64,000 bases of DNA from Desulfobacteraceae bacterium (GCA_024225635.1 JAAEMK010000499.1:1-64000), one strand, 5' to 3'. Positions 1-9,568 are shown, counted from the first letter of the stretch. The notes: generated by a model from the letters alone, not told the origin. Numbers and translations: made by a program.

Positions 1-116
1 AGAAACCCTGTAACTGCAATGTAGGATCGTATTGATTCTGTTAAGTCTTCACGGCGTATAAACTTCTTTCCTGTAAAAATAAATTCTGATACAGTCTTTT
101 CATCTGTGAGCAGCAT
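1..116 (-). CDS. Hypothetical protein, N-terminal part only (runs off the left edge)
   Basis: Reading the minus strand from an ATG at 116 gives 38 codons without a stop before the window edge, beginning MLLTDEKTVSEF. A strong ribosome binding site, GGAGGG, lies 3 bases before the ATG. The fragment is hydrophilic with no signal peptide, and I do not recognise the family. It is probably the real 5' end of a gene cut by the window boundary, but the short length keeps confidence moderate. Confidence 0.5.
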   Translation of the reverse strand, partial: MLLTDEKTVSEFIFTGKKFIRREDLTESIRSYIAVTGF

Positions 117-444
117 ATTCCCTCCGGAGTCTTTTTTTTTTTTCAAATTCTAAAGTACACCGAATGGAGAGCTGCTCACAGTATTTTTTAAAATATTCTC
201 CTGCCCGTCAAAAAATCATTTTAATTTGCATGAAGTGTAAAGCGGGAAATGAAGGATGCCAAAAAACAATTGCAATAACACGATACTTTTTTCTCATCTG
301 CACACCTCCTTCTATGTTTTAATAAATAATCTACATAGAGGTATCCCCCCCTCCCGGCATGGACGAAAAGCTTAACGACCTTTTCATGGACTTCACGTTC
401 CCCGAGCAGGCATCCCCCCTTATGGTTGTTGGTTTTTTCCAGTA
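117..444. other. Gene-poor AT-rich stretch with gene debris
   Basis: No convincing full gene is visible. A 29-codon minus-strand reading frame (297 down to 208, MRKKYRVIAIVFW...) has an excellent AAGGAGGTG site in front of its ATG and could be a small peptide or the stump of a deleted gene. On the plus strand, 359-433 uses codons typical of the host (GAC, AAG, TTC, CCC, GAG) but has no proper gene structure, so it may be a gene remnant. An inverted repeat CTATGT/ACATAG spans 313-339. The stretch reads like a junction of deleted or inserted DNA. Confidence 0.3.
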
Positions 445-822
445 TTATGAACTTTCTTTTCGCGAGGTTATCAGATAGGCGTGTTTGATTGCCAACCCTA
501 AAAAATCACTGTCCGAGATCTCTGCCAATCCATGTTCAACCTGCCGGGCCTCTTGTATCGCTTTCTGTGTTGCGTCATCTTTATCAAGAATAATGAGACG
601 AGACAACATGAGCAATTCCTGATCTGACAATTCTTTTCGTATTTCTTCAGCGACAATATTAATTGAAGCCTTTTTATCAGCTCTTGCCCAGTCAGCCGAA
701 ATCAACAGATCCCATTTATTGGGGGAGTCTTCTCTTAAAAACAGTGCAAACAAATCAAATTTGCCTTTTGTGTCGCTAAGTTTCTTTTCTACATTTTGGA
801 ATTTTTTAATTTGAGCTCTCAT
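445..822 (-). CDS. Small hypothetical protein paired with a HEPN protein
   Basis: This 125-residue soluble protein is the second gene of a two-gene unit. Its ATG overlaps the last codons of the HEPN-domain gene by 4 bases (819-822), so the two are probably translationally coupled. It contains FDLFALFLRED followed by KWDLLISADWARA, then a helical C-terminal half. There is no signal peptide or membrane segment. The pairing of a HEPN protein with a small partner resembles HEPN-type toxin-antitoxin modules. I cannot see the GSxxxxxxDxD motif of a MNT nucleotidyltransferase, so it is not the classic MNT antitoxin. Its function is unknown and the antitoxin idea is inference from context. Confidence 0.75.
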   Translation of the reverse strand: MRAQIKKFQNVEKKLSDTKGKFDLFALFLREDSPNKWDLLISADWARADKKASINIVAEEIRKELSDQELLMLSRLIILDKDDATQKAIQEARQVEHGLAEISDSDFLGLAIKHAYLITSRKESS

Positions 823-1199
823 AATTGTTTTATCAGCTCCTTTGCAGAATCCAGCATGTCTTTGGCATCCGCTTCTTTAACATTTCCAATTGGTTTATAA
901 CGTGCTTCCGGATTCCACTGGGCAACGATAGACCACTCTGTTATATACTTTAATTTTACTTTGTCCTCCAATCCGGACAGATGAAGGAGAATATCGAGAT
1001 CATGGGTTTTAAACGTACCGTATTTTCCGCTGGTTGGATATTCATTCCATTGAAGCGTTTTGCATATCCGTGCTTTTAAACCAAGTTCAATCGCATACCC
1101 ACACAAATAAACGGAGCCATCAAAACGTGATGCTTCCAATAAAACTTCAGCATCCTTTAATCTTGCTTGAACAATTTTTTCAATTTCTGTTTGTTGCAT
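819..1199 (-). CDS. HEPN domain protein
   Basis: This 126-residue, mostly helical protein has the sequence feel of the HEPN superfamily: an N-terminal helix (KIVQARLKDAEVLLEASR), then FDGSVYLCGYAIELGLKARI and a C-terminal helix ending AKELIKQL. HEPN proteins are often RNases in toxin-antitoxin or defence modules, with a catalytic RxxxxH motif. No clear RxxxxH is visible near the C-terminus, so this copy may be non-catalytic or have a divergent site. It is the first gene of a two-gene unit, overlapping the next by 4 bases. The surroundings are AT-rich and gene-poor, as in an accessory island. Confidence 0.7.
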   Translation of the reverse strand: MQQTEIEKIVQARLKDAEVLLEASRFDGSVYLCGYAIELGLKARICKTLQWNEYPTSGKYGTFKTHDLDILLHLSGLEDKVKLKYITEWSIVAQWNPEARYKPIGNVKEADAKDMLDSAKELIKQL

Positions 1200-1273
1200 A
1201 TGGGCGCCCCAATTATTTACGGGTTCAAAATCATTCTTTGATGATTACGAACATTGACAGTACATAATGAAGG

Positions 1274-2137
1274 TTACGCCTTTTCGAACAGGATGCCGGA
1301 ATAGCCGACAAAGCTGTCCCCGGGACTCTTTTCGTAGCTGGTTGCGTAGTCGAGTTCGATTCCCCTGACGGCGCCCAAGGCCTTGGAGGCGGTGGCGGCT
1401 GCGGCGGCTGCGCCTGCGCAGCAGAGGTTGTGGTTATTCAGGCCCTGGGCCACAATGGCGTCGGCATCCATTGAGACCATGGCCTTGATCGCCTTGGGGT
1501 CATTGGTTTTTCTCACCCAGTCATAGGCGGTTTCGCCGGTTCCTTCGGGGGTAAACCCGTAGTTGAGTCCATAGTGGGTCATGTCGGTGGAACCGATCAC
1601 CTTGGTGGCAAGCCCCAGTTCCGAGGCCACATCAGCGGCAGCCGTTCCCATGATCCGGGCAACTTTTGAAGGCGGGACCCCCACGGGTACGATGGCTGCC
1701 GTTGGAAAAAAATGTTTAACAAAGGGGAGCTGGACCTCGATGGTGTTATCATCGGGAAAGGTTGCGGGCGACACGGAATTCGCCCCCACCCTTTTGGCAA
1801 GAGAGACGGCAAACGCTTCATGGACCGCAAGATCCCCGAAGGGCGTTTCCCAGCCCCCCCTTACCATGACGCGGGGGGTTGATCCCGGACTCATGTGAAG
1901 GCCGAACAGGAGCACCACGTCCACTTCCCCGGCCCCGGCCCCGGCCGCCATGGTTCCGATCACCCTGCAGGCGATGGAACCGGAATAATACCATCCGGCA
2001 TGGGGCACGATTCCCCCCACATACTCTCCCTGGAGATCTCCTTTACCCTGGCTGAGAAACCCGGCTATGTCCCGTTCACATCCCCGGGCTTCGGCCGGAT
2101 ACCAGGAACCTTTGAATGCCGCGCGTTTTCTCTCCAT
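1274..2137 (-). CDS. MEMO-family protein (AmmeMemoRadiSam system protein B)
   Basis: This 287-residue protein has the full length and conserved motifs of the MEMO family, which has a fold related to class III extradiol dioxygenases: PHAGWYYSG around residues 45-53 (H46), FGLHMS (H81), PDDNTIEVQLPF near 128-139, and GSTDMTHYG near 182-190 (H188). These histidines form the presumed metal site. In bacteria the gene often travels with AMMECR1 and radical-SAM genes, whose joint role is unsettled. Here it lies just downstream of hypA and hypB on the same strand. A GGGGGAG site precedes the ATG. The assignment to the family is firm but the reaction is unknown. Confidence 0.9.
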   Translation of the reverse strand: MERKRAAFKGSWYPAEARGCERDIAGFLSQGKGDLQGEYVGGIVPHAGWYYSGSIACRVIGTMAAGAGAGEVDVVLLFGLHMSPGSTPRVMVRGGWETPFGDLAVHEAFAVSLAKRVGANSVSPATFPDDNTIEVQLPFVKHFFPTAAIVPVGVPPSKVARIMGTAAADVASELGLATKVIGSTDMTHYGLNYGFTPEGTGETAYDWVRKTNDPKAIKAMVSMDADAIVAQGLNNHNLCCAGAAAAAATASKALGAVRGIELDYATSYEKSPGDSFVGYSGILFEKA

Positions 2138-2179
2138 GACTCCCCCCCTGTCCTGAACTGTCCAGGACCAAAGAAGTTT

Positions 2180-2214
2180 TCTGATTCTCTTGCCAAAAAA
2201 ACACGAGAATCAGA
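2180..2214. other. Perfect 10-bp inverted repeat between hypB and the MEMO gene
   Basis: The arms TCTGATTCTC (2180-2189) and GAGAATCAGA (2205-2214) are perfectly complementary and enclose 15 bases. The element sits in the 94-base gap after hypB. On the minus strand there is no clear U-tract, so it may attenuate or stabilise the transcript rather than terminate it. Confidence 0.4.
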
Positions 2215-2231
2215 GCTAAGAAGCAAAAGTG

Positions 2232-2894
2232 CTATATCTTTGACCGCACCTTTGATTCGAGCCAGCTGATCCAGGGCTCGAATCCCTCTTCTGTCTTTGC
2301 GGACAACTCAAACACCGGCATCCCCGGATGCACCTGGGTCATGTTGTCCACTGCCTCTTTCGCGTTAAAATCAAGGTAGGGCAAAAGATCGACCTTGTTG
2401 AGGATGGCTGAATCGGCCAGCCGGAACATCAAGGGGTATTTCAAGGGCTTGTCTTCCCCCTCGGTGACGCTCAGCAGAACGGTCCTGGCATCCTCTCCGA
2501 TATCAAACTCGGCAGGGCATACAAGGTTGCCGATATTCTCGACAATGAGAAGATCCAGGTTATCAAGGTCAAACTCCCTGGCCGCCTTTTCGATGAGGTG
2601 GGCCGCAAGGTGGCAGTCGCCGCCGAACTGGTCCGTGTTGATCTGGATTGCCGCGGCACCTGTCGCTTCGAGCCTGTCTGCGTCATTGGTAGTGCAAATA
2701 TCCCCCACGATGACTCCGGTCCGTATTCCGGGCATTATCCTTGAGAGGGTTTTGCAAAGGGTTTCAGTCTTCCCGGAGCCGGGTGAACTCATCATGTTCA
2801 GGACAAACACCTTTTTTTCCGCAAAAAATTTCCTGTTCTTTTCAGCCATGCTCTCATTGGCTTCCAGCACCCTCTTCTGAATCTTTATCTCCAT
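2232..2894 (-). CDS. hypB: Hydrogenase nickel incorporation GTPase HypB
   Basis: HypB is the SIMIBI-class GTPase that, with HypA, delivers nickel to the large subunit of [NiFe] hydrogenases in the cytoplasm. The 220-residue protein carries the Walker A loop SPGSGKT at 37-43, the GDICTTNDADR switch region near 64-74, a CHLAAHL metal-binding stretch, ENIGNLVCPAEFDIG and the guanine-recognition motif NKVD. It lacks both the N-terminal CxxCGC nickel site of E. coli HypB and the His-rich tract of other versions, so it is the short GTPase-only form. It lies 44 bases downstream of hypA on the same strand. No hydrogenase structural genes are in the window. Confidence 0.95.
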   Translation of the reverse strand: MEIKIQKRVLEANESMAEKNRKFFAEKKVFVLNMMSSPGSGKTETLCKTLSRIMPGIRTGVIVGDICTTNDADRLEATGAAAIQINTDQFGGDCHLAAHLIEKAAREFDLDNLDLLIVENIGNLVCPAEFDIGEDARTVLLSVTEGEDKPLKYPLMFRLADSAILNKVDLLPYLDFNAKEAVDNMTQVHPGMPVFELSAKTEEGFEPWISWLESKVRSKI

Positions 2895-2938
2895 AGTCTT
2901 TTGCCTAATCCTAACGTTGTCTCTTCATTCGGTTTATA

Positions 2939-3286
2939 TCAATCTGCGATCTCAAGGGACGAGATCTCAAGCTCCCGTCCGGACAGCAACTCCACGGCGC
3001 CTTCCGTGCAGGCGGGGCACCGGAAGGCCGGTCCATCCACCACCCATTCGCGACCGCAGCTTTTGCACCTAGCCTTTACATCCACCTCGTCGATCTCAAG
3101 CCTTGCCCCCTCCAGGGGAGTATCCTTGCTTATAATCTCCATGCAGAACCTAAGACTGTGCTCCACAACCGCCGCAAGCTTGCCGATCCTGAGGTTAAGG
3201 ACTTCAATCCTTGGATTCTCGATCTCCGGGGGAATCGATTCAAGGGCAATGTCAACTATCTGCTGGGCCACACCCATCTCGTGCAT
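2939..3286 (-). CDS. hypA: Hydrogenase maturation nickel metallochaperone HypA
   Basis: This 115-residue protein starts MHEMGVAQQIV, giving the N-terminal Met-His pair that binds nickel. Its zinc site is formed by C74, C77, C90 and C93 (CKSCGRE ... CPAC). HypA hands nickel to [NiFe] hydrogenase with HypB, which follows directly. The length and motif spacing match the family. The gene starts 10 bases after the end of the aminotransferase gene, so it probably shares that transcript. Confidence 0.95.
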   Translation of the reverse strand: MHEMGVAQQIVDIALESIPPEIENPRIEVLNLRIGKLAAVVEHSLRFCMEIISKDTPLEGARLEIDEVDVKARCKSCGREWVVDGPAFRCPACTEGAVELLSGRELEISSLEIAD

Positions 3287-3296
3287 CGTTCCCCTC

Positions 3297-4475
3297 CTAT
3301 ACCCTGTCCATGGCCCGTTTGAACGCTGACCTTGACCGCTCTATTGTACCGTCATCCACGCAAAAGGCCAAACGGAAATATCCGGGTCCGCCGAATCCGG
3401 TGCCCGGCACGGCCAGGATCAGCTCCTCCTGGAGCATTCCCACGAACTTCACGTCATCCTGAATGGGTGATTTTACGAAGAGATAAAAGGCCCCGGGAGG
3501 GGTGGTAAAGGTGTAGCCCGCATCTTTGAGCACGTCGCAAAGCAGATCCCGCTTTCTTCGATAGGCGTCGATATCCACGCTGGCCCCCTGGATAAGGGGA
3601 AGCACCCGCTGCATCAGGGCCGGAGCATTGACAAACCCGAGAATCCGGTTGGTCAGGGCCAGGGCCGGCAGAAGCTGGTCCCGGAAGGGGCAGGCAGGGT
3701 TGACAACAAGGTAGCCGATCCGCTCCCCGGGAAGGGAGAGATCCTTGGAGTGGGAGGTTGCCACGATGGTGTTCTCATAGGCCGGGAACACCGGTGGAAC
3801 CTCGGTGTTGTCGAACACGATCTTCCGGTAGGGTTCGTCGGACACAAGATAGATGGTGGTACCAAACTCGGCCCCCTTTTTCTCCAGGAGCTTGCCGAGT
3901 GCGGCAAGGCTCTCCTTGGAGTAGATCTGGCCGGTGGGATTGTTGGGGGAATTGATGATCACCACCTTGGTCTTTTTGGTGATGGCCGCTTCCATGGCGG
4001 CAAGGTTCAGGGTGAAGTCCTCATTTGCCTCCACCGTCTTGAGCACGCCCCCGTGGTTATCCGCGTAAAAGGTGTATTCAACGAAAAAGGGCCTTGTCAC
4101 CAGGACCTCGTCACCGGGGTTGAGCAGGGCCTTCAGGATGATGTTGAGGCCGCCTGCCGCTCCGCAGGTGATAACGATGTCATCGGCGGAAAGAACGGCG
4201 CCCTGCTCTCCCCCCACGCTATCGGCAATGGACTGCCTCACCGAGGGGTGTCCGGGATTGGGCATATAGCCGTGGACATTTTCGCCCTTCTGGCAGGCAA
4301 TCTTCTCAAGGGCCTCCTGAAAGGCCCGGGGCGGTTCAAGGTTTGGATTGCCGATGCTGAAATCAAACACATTGTCCGCTCCGTGCTCGGCCTTGAGCCT
4401 TCCGCCCTCCTCGAACATCTTCCTGATCCAGGAGGATTTTGACAGGGTCTCTTCAATCTTCGCTGCGATGGTCAT
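3297..4475 (-). CDS. Pyridoxal-phosphate aminotransferase, class I/II
   Basis: This 392-residue fold-type I PLP enzyme shows NSPNNPTGQ (cofactor and substrate contacts), SDEPYRKI (the Asp contacting the pyridine nitrogen), SHSKDLSLPGERIGY (the Schiff-base Lys in SKDLS) and the C-terminal FRLAFC region with the substrate carboxylate Arg. The exact amino-acid substrate cannot be read from the sequence; related proteins are annotated as aspartate or aromatic aminotransferases. It lies 3 bases downstream of tgt and 10 bases upstream of hypA, in a compact minus-strand operon. Confidence 0.9.
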   Translation of the reverse strand: MTIAAKIEETLSKSSWIRKMFEEGGRLKAEHGADNVFDFSIGNPNLEPPRAFQEALEKIACQKGENVHGYMPNPGHPSVRQSIADSVGGEQGAVLSADDIVITCGAAGGLNIILKALLNPGDEVLVTRPFFVEYTFYADNHGGVLKTVEANEDFTLNLAAMEAAITKKTKVVIINSPNNPTGQIYSKESLAALGKLLEKKGAEFGTTIYLVSDEPYRKIVFDNTEVPPVFPAYENTIVATSHSKDLSLPGERIGYLVVNPACPFRDQLLPALALTNRILGFVNAPALMQRVLPLIQGASVDIDAYRRKRDLLCDVLKDAGYTFTTPPGAFYLFVKSPIQDDVKFVGMLQEELILAVPGTGFGGPGYFRLAFCVDDGTIERSRSAFKRAMDRV

Positions 4476-4478
4476 GGA

Positions 4479-5615
<1,137 letters not shown>

Positions 5616-5690
5616 TTAAAGCGATGTAATCATAGGAATTTCATTTTTAGTTGAAGCCGACGCGCAAATACCATGCTCCGGCCATGCCGG

Positions 5691-6749
5691 TTATTCGATG
5701 AGCATGGCATCGCCATAGCTGAAAAATCGGTAGTTTGATTGAACGGCCTCTTCATAGGCCCTGAATATTTTATCTTTTCCGGCAAAGGCGGAAACGAGCA
5801 TAAGAAGGGTGGATTCGGGCAGGTGGAAGTTTGTGATAATGGCGTCCACCAGCTTGAACCTGTACCCCGGATAAATAAAAAGGTCGCAAACGCCTCCGCC
5901 CGGCGCTATCTTGCCTGAATCATCCGCCGCAAACTCCAGGGTCCTGACACTGGTGGTGCCCACGGCAACCACCCGCCTGCCCTCTTCCCCGGCCCTGTTG
6001 ATGGTCCGGGCACTCTCCTCGGAGATGTGATAGGATTCACTGTGGATCTTGTGGTCCCGGATGTCGTCCACCCGGACCGGAACAAAGGTGCCGTAACCCA
6101 CATGGAGTGTAACGGTGGTAAACTCGATCCCCTTTGCCCGAAGCTCCCGCATCAGGGAGTCGGTAAAGTGAAGCCCTGCCGTGGGGGCGGCAACCGCGCC
6201 CTCTTCCTTGGCATAGACGGTCTGGTAACTGGTCCGGTCCTGGGTATTCACCCCGTTGTTCCGCCGGATATAGGGCGGCAACGGCAGCTCTCCCCGGCTC
6301 TTCAGGGCCTTGACAACATCGCCCTCACAAAAGAACCGAAGCTCGAAAAGCCCCCCTTTCCGCTGTTCGACCCTGGCCGTAATCTCGTCGCCAAGGTGAA
6401 GAACAGCCCCCTCCTTTGGGCTTTTGGAAGCCCGCACAAGGCAGTCGCACTGGAAATAACCGTTGGCTTCAAGGCTCTTCAACCCGGTGGCGTAATCAAC
6501 GATCATCACCTCCACGGCCCCGCCCGTGGTCTTGTTGCCCTTGAGCCGCGCCGGCACTACCTTTGTGTTGTTGATCACCACAAGGTCGCCGGGGTTGAGC
6601 AGGTCCAGTATTTCCTGGAACCCATGGTGGGAAAGGCCGCCACTTTCTTTGTCCAGCCTCAGCAGCCTTGATCCGTCCCGGGTCCCGCAGGGTTCCTGGG
6701 CGATTCTATCCTCTGGAAGGTCATAACAATAATCAGTCAAGCCATACAT
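5691..6749 (-). CDS. queA: S-adenosylmethionine:tRNA ribosyltransferase-isomerase
   Basis: QueA transfers the ribosyl part of SAM to preQ1-modified tRNA, making epoxyqueuosine in the step after Tgt. I place the start at the ATG at 6749 (MYGLTDYCYDLPEDRIAQEP), giving 352 residues, the usual size. The longer frame up to 6806 only runs into the preceding gene. The start overlaps the stop of the DUF2065 gene as TGATG, indicating translational coupling. Family motifs include GDLVVINNTKVVPARL, AAPTAGLHFT and VGYGTFVPVR. tgt follows downstream. Confidence 0.96.
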   Translation of the reverse strand: MYGLTDYCYDLPEDRIAQEPCGTRDGSRLLRLDKESGGLSHHGFQEILDLLNPGDLVVINNTKVVPARLKGNKTTGGAVEVMIVDYATGLKSLEANGYFQCDCLVRASKSPKEGAVLHLGDEITARVEQRKGGLFELRFFCEGDVVKALKSRGELPLPPYIRRNNGVNTQDRTSYQTVYAKEEGAVAAPTAGLHFTDSLMRELRAKGIEFTTVTLHVGYGTFVPVRVDDIRDHKIHSESYHISEESARTINRAGEEGRRVVAVGTTSVRTLEFAADDSGKIAPGGGVCDLFIYPGYRFKLVDAIITNFHLPESTLLMLVSAFAGKDKIFRAYEEAVQSNYRFFSYGDAMLIE

Positions 6750-6940
6750 CAGCCAAGATTCCTCCCCAGATAAACAATACCAAGCCCCAACACCATGAGC
6801 ATACATCCGAACCTGCGCAGGGCTCCGTCAGGAAGGGTCAGGACCACCTGAATCATCTCCTTCATCCGGGCGGGAAAGGCAAAATAGGGAAGCCCTTCCA
6901 CGATCATCACCATGCCCATTACACATAAAAAAAATTCCAT
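6749..6940 (-). CDS. DUF2065 small membrane protein
   Basis: This 63-residue protein has two hydrophobic segments (residues about 2-20 and 42-60) separated by the polar loop PARMKEMIQVVLTLPDGALRR. That layout, with a GL-LxP-type loop, matches the DUF2065 family of tiny inner-membrane proteins of unknown function. It is the first gene of the queA-tgt transcript, and its stop codon overlaps the queA start by one base (TGATG). Confidence 0.8.
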   Translation of the reverse strand: MEFFLCVMGMVMIVEGLPYFAFPARMKEMIQVVLTLPDGALRRFGCMLMVLGLGIVYLGRNLG

Positions 6941-7080
6941 TGACGATCATCCTCTTTTCACGTCCCTGCCGATATCCTGTACCCTTGTCACCGGCCCGGG
7001 CGTTTCATGAACTGTATAAAACGGCGTTCCCGCCGAGATTGCATTTTATGCAAACAGTCAATATAACATAAAGAATAATA

Positions 7081-7109
7081 TTGATAAATCAAATCATCGA
7101 GGTTATAAG
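7081..7109 (+). promoter_or_regulatory. Promoter candidate for gatB
   Basis: TTGATA (7081-7086) and TATAAG (7104-7109) are spaced by exactly 17 bases in the intergenic region between the divergent DUF2065 gene and gatB. A perfect 7-bp hairpin, GCCGCCC/GGGCGGC (7154-7169), lies in the leader just before gatB. The rest of 6941-7192 holds no gene. Confidence 0.5.
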
Positions 7110-7192
7110 ATATTGTTGTATTTTGTACGCCATCCAAGGATTTAATCGTTAACGCCGCCCAAGGGCGGCCAAGAAACAGGAATAACAGATTT

Positions 7193-8620
7193 ATGCGGTT
7201 TGAACCTGTAATAGGGTTGGAAGTCCACGCCCAACTCGACACCGAGACAAAGATATTCTGCAACTGCTCCACCAGTTTTGGAGCCTCCCCCAATGCCCAC
7301 ACCTGCCCGGTATGCACCGGAATGCCCGGGGTTCTTCCCGTGCTCAACCGCCAGGCCGTCACCTATGCCATCAAGACCGCCCTTGCCACCAACTGCACGG
7401 TTGCACGGGAGAGCAGGTTCGACAGGAAAAACTATTTTTACCCGGACCTTCCAAAGGGCTACCAGATAACCCAGTATGCCGCCCCCATTGCCGAGCACGG
7501 CCATCTCATGATCGAGCTGGAAGACGGCAGTGAAAAAAAGATCGGCATCACCCGGATTCACATGGAAGAGGACGCGGGCAAACTGATCCACGACCCGGAC
7601 CGGCCCAAGAGCATGGTTGACCTGAACCGGACCGGAATCCCCCTGGTTGAGATCGTCAGCGAACCCGATATCCGAACCCCGAAGGAAGCAGGGGCCTATC
7701 TCAGGAAACTCCACGCCATCGTCCGGTACATCGGTATCTGCAACGGCAACATGGAAGAGGGAAGCTTCCGGTGCGATGCCAACATCTCCCTTCGGCCCGT
7801 CGGCCAGGAAGAGTTCGGCACACGGACGGAGCTGAAGAACCTCAACTCCTTCAGGAACGTTGAAAAGGCCATTGCCTACGAAATCCAGCGCCAAACCTAC
7901 CGCCTTGAAGAGGGCCATGAAATCGTCCAGGAAACCCGGCTGTGGGACACGGCCAGGAACCGGACCGCGTCCATGCGAAGCAAGGAGGAGGCCCACGACT
8001 ACCGCTATTTTCCGGAGCCGGACCTGGTGCCCCTGATCGTTGACGACGAGTGGATGACCGAGGTGAAGGACAGCCTTCCCGAGCTTCCCGACGCCAAGCG
8101 GGCGCGGTTCATGGAGCAGTATGCCATGTCCGCCTATGACGCCTCCGTGCTCACCTCCGGAAGAAGCCTTGCCGACTACTTTGAAGAGGCTGCCAAAGGA
8201 CTCAAGGACGCAAAACTTGCAGCCAACTGGGTCATGGGGCCTGTGCTCGGGCTTCTCAAGAACGGGGAAGTCACCATCGAAAGCGTTTCCGTTACGGCCG
8301 GCCGCCTTGCGGAGCTCCTGAAGCTCCTCGAAGCCAACACCATCAATGCCAAGGCAGCCAAGACAGTGTTCGACGAAATGGTCGCCTCCGGCAAGACTCC
8401 CGGAGAGATTGTCAAGGAGATGGGGCTGGAGCAGGTCTCCGACCAGAGCGCCCTGGACGACCTGGTAACAAAGGTCATGGATGCCAACCCGGACGAGCTT
8501 GAGGCCTATCGCGGCGGCAAGACCAAGCTCTTCAGCTTTTTTATGGGACAGATCATGAAGCAGAGCCGTGGCAAGGCCGATCCCAAGGTCGTAACCCGGA
8601 TCCTGAAAGAAAAATTATAG
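7193..8620 (+). CDS. gatB: Aspartyl/glutamyl-tRNA amidotransferase subunit B
   Basis: GatB binds the misacylated tRNA and activates it with ATP, so that ammonia from GatA converts Asp-tRNA(Asn) or Glu-tRNA(Gln) to the amide form. The 475-residue protein begins [15 protein letters not shown] and carries the family signatures FCNCSTSFG, the [12 protein letters not shown] motif, the DFNRTGIPLxE-type block ([17 protein letters not shown]), and the helical YqeY-like tail to [11 protein letters not shown]. gatC and gatA are not adjacent but lie 12 kb away on the other strand. Confidence 0.97.
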   Translation: MRFEPVIGLEVHAQLDTETKIFCNCSTSFGASPNAHTCPVCTGMPGVLPVLNRQAVTYAIKTALATNCTVARESRFDRKNYFYPDLPKGYQITQYAAPIAEHGHLMIELEDGSEKKIGITRIHMEEDAGKLIHDPDRPKSMVDLNRTGIPLVEIVSEPDIRTPKEAGAYLRKLHAIVRYIGICNGNMEEGSFRCDANISLRPVGQEEFGTRTELKNLNSFRNVEKAIAYEIQRQTYRLEEGHEIVQETRLWDTARNRTASMRSKEEAHDYRYFPEPDLVPLIVDDEWMTEVKDSLPELPDAKRARFMEQYAMSAYDASVLTSGRSLADYFEEAAKGLKDAKLAANWVMGPVLGLLKNGEVTIESVSVTAGRLAELLKLLEANTINAKAAKTVFDEMVASGKTPGEIVKEMGLEQVSDQSALDDLVTKVMDANPDELEAYRGGKTKLFSFFMGQIMKQSRGKADPKVVTRILKEKL

Positions 8621-8635
8621 CCAGGGAGTTTTAAT

Positions 8636-9421
8636 TTGAAGCCCATAGACTCAATCACCACCATCGCAAGGACAGGATTCCTGTCCCTTGCGGTATCGGC
8701 CCTCCTGTTCCAGGGACAGGCCCTGGCAACCAGCAAGAAGATCGCCATTCTTCCCTTTGAGGTCCACTCCCAGAAAGAGCTCTCCTATATCGGGGACGGC
8801 ATATACCATATGCTGACGTCCAGGCTGTCATGGAAGGAGCGTGTCATGGTGGCGGAGAGCAATGAACTTCCAGCCTCCCCCAACAACTCCATGGCGGCGG
8901 TGGCTGCCGCCACGGATGCCGATTATGTCCTTTCCGGCAGCATCACCGAATTCAACGGGGCATTCAGCGTGGACACCACGGTCTTCAATCCCGGCGACAA
9001 CACAAGGGAGACCTTTTTTAGCCAGGCGAACTCCATGGATGAGATCATCCCTGAACTCGACATCCTGGCGGCAAAGATCAACCACAAACTGTTTGACCGG
9101 AAAACCGCGGCCCTCGAAACCCTGAAAGAGAAATCTCCCGAACCGGAGGTCTTCGACATACGGGCAAATCCTGAAAAACTTATGCCCAGCCCCATGGAAA
9201 CCAATTCCAAAGACAAACCCTTCTGGAAAGTATGGGATAACGGCACGGCCTCTTCCCGCCATGCCGGTGGTGAAGACAGGCCTTTCTGGAAATTCTGGGG
9301 CAAGAACACACCTGAAGACGAGTTTGAGGCCGTGGAAGAAATCGAGGTAATCGGAGACATTGATTACAGTGACGAGCCAATGGATGAAAAAGAAGACAAA
9401 CCCTTCTGGAAGGTGTGGTAA
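8636..9421 (+). CDS. Exported protein with TolB-N/FlgO-like domain and PFWK(V/F)W tail repeats
   Basis: This 261-residue protein starts at TTG (8636) with an AGGGAG site upstream. Residues 1-32 form a signal peptide ending near GQALA. Residues 34-160 (KKIAILPFEVHSQKELSYIGDGIYHMLTSRL) resemble the N-terminal domain of FlgO, CsgG and TolB-type proteins that sense or bind partners in the periplasm. The acidic C-terminal third contains three copies of a short motif: DKPFWKVW, DRPFWKFW and DKPFWKVW, the last forming the extreme C-terminus. Two larger paralogues of the N-terminal domain lie at 11615 and 15037. It follows gatB by 15 bases. The function is unknown. Confidence 0.8.
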   Translation: MKPIDSITTIARTGFLSLAVSALLFQGQALATSKKIAILPFEVHSQKELSYIGDGIYHMLTSRLSWKERVMVAESNELPASPNNSMAAVAAATDADYVLSGSITEFNGAFSVDTTVFNPGDNTRETFFSQANSMDEIIPELDILAAKINHKLFDRKTAALETLKEKSPEPEVFDIRANPEKLMPSPMETNSKDKPFWKVWDNGTASSRHAGGEDRPFWKFWGKNTPEDEFEAVEEIEVIGDIDYSDEPMDEKEDKPFWKVW

Positions 9422-9459
9422 AGCAACCGCGGATCCACATCATACCATGTGAAAAAACA

Positions 9460-9494
9460 AGCCCCGGAAGAGCCCCCTCTTCCGGGGCTTTTTA
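9460..9494. terminator. Strong rho-independent terminator, copy 1
   Basis: AGCCCCGGAAGAG (9460-9472) pairs with CTCTTCCGGGGCT (9477-9489) around a 4-base loop, followed by TTTTTAT. It ends the plus-strand gene at 8636-9421. A nearly identical hairpin follows 75 bases later. Confidence 0.9.
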
Positions 9495-9533
9495 TATTAA
9501 TATAGAGCCCCAACGTCCCCAACATATAAAAGA

Positions 9534-9568
9534 AAAGCCCCGGAAGAATTGCTCTTCCGGGGCTTTTT
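9534..9568. terminator. Strong rho-independent terminator, copy 2 (bidirectional)
   Basis: AAAGCCCCGGAAGA (9534-9547) pairs with TCTTCCGGGGCTTT (9553-9566) around ATTGC. T-runs on the plus side and A-runs on the other side allow it to end the minus-strand porin gene as well. The stem shares 12 bp with copy 1. Confidence 0.9.

Noticed and set aside
359-478. Plus-strand coding-like fragment (codons of host type)
   Set aside because: Only about 25 host-like codons, with no ribosome site, so it is described only as possible debris.
3750-4442. 230-codon plus-strand frame opposite the aminotransferase
   Set aside because: Antisense to a clear PLP enzyme, with no start signal and no recognisable domain.
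7142-7996. 284-codon minus-strand frame opposite gatB
   Set aside because: Antisense shadow of a real gene; composition and neighbours give no support.
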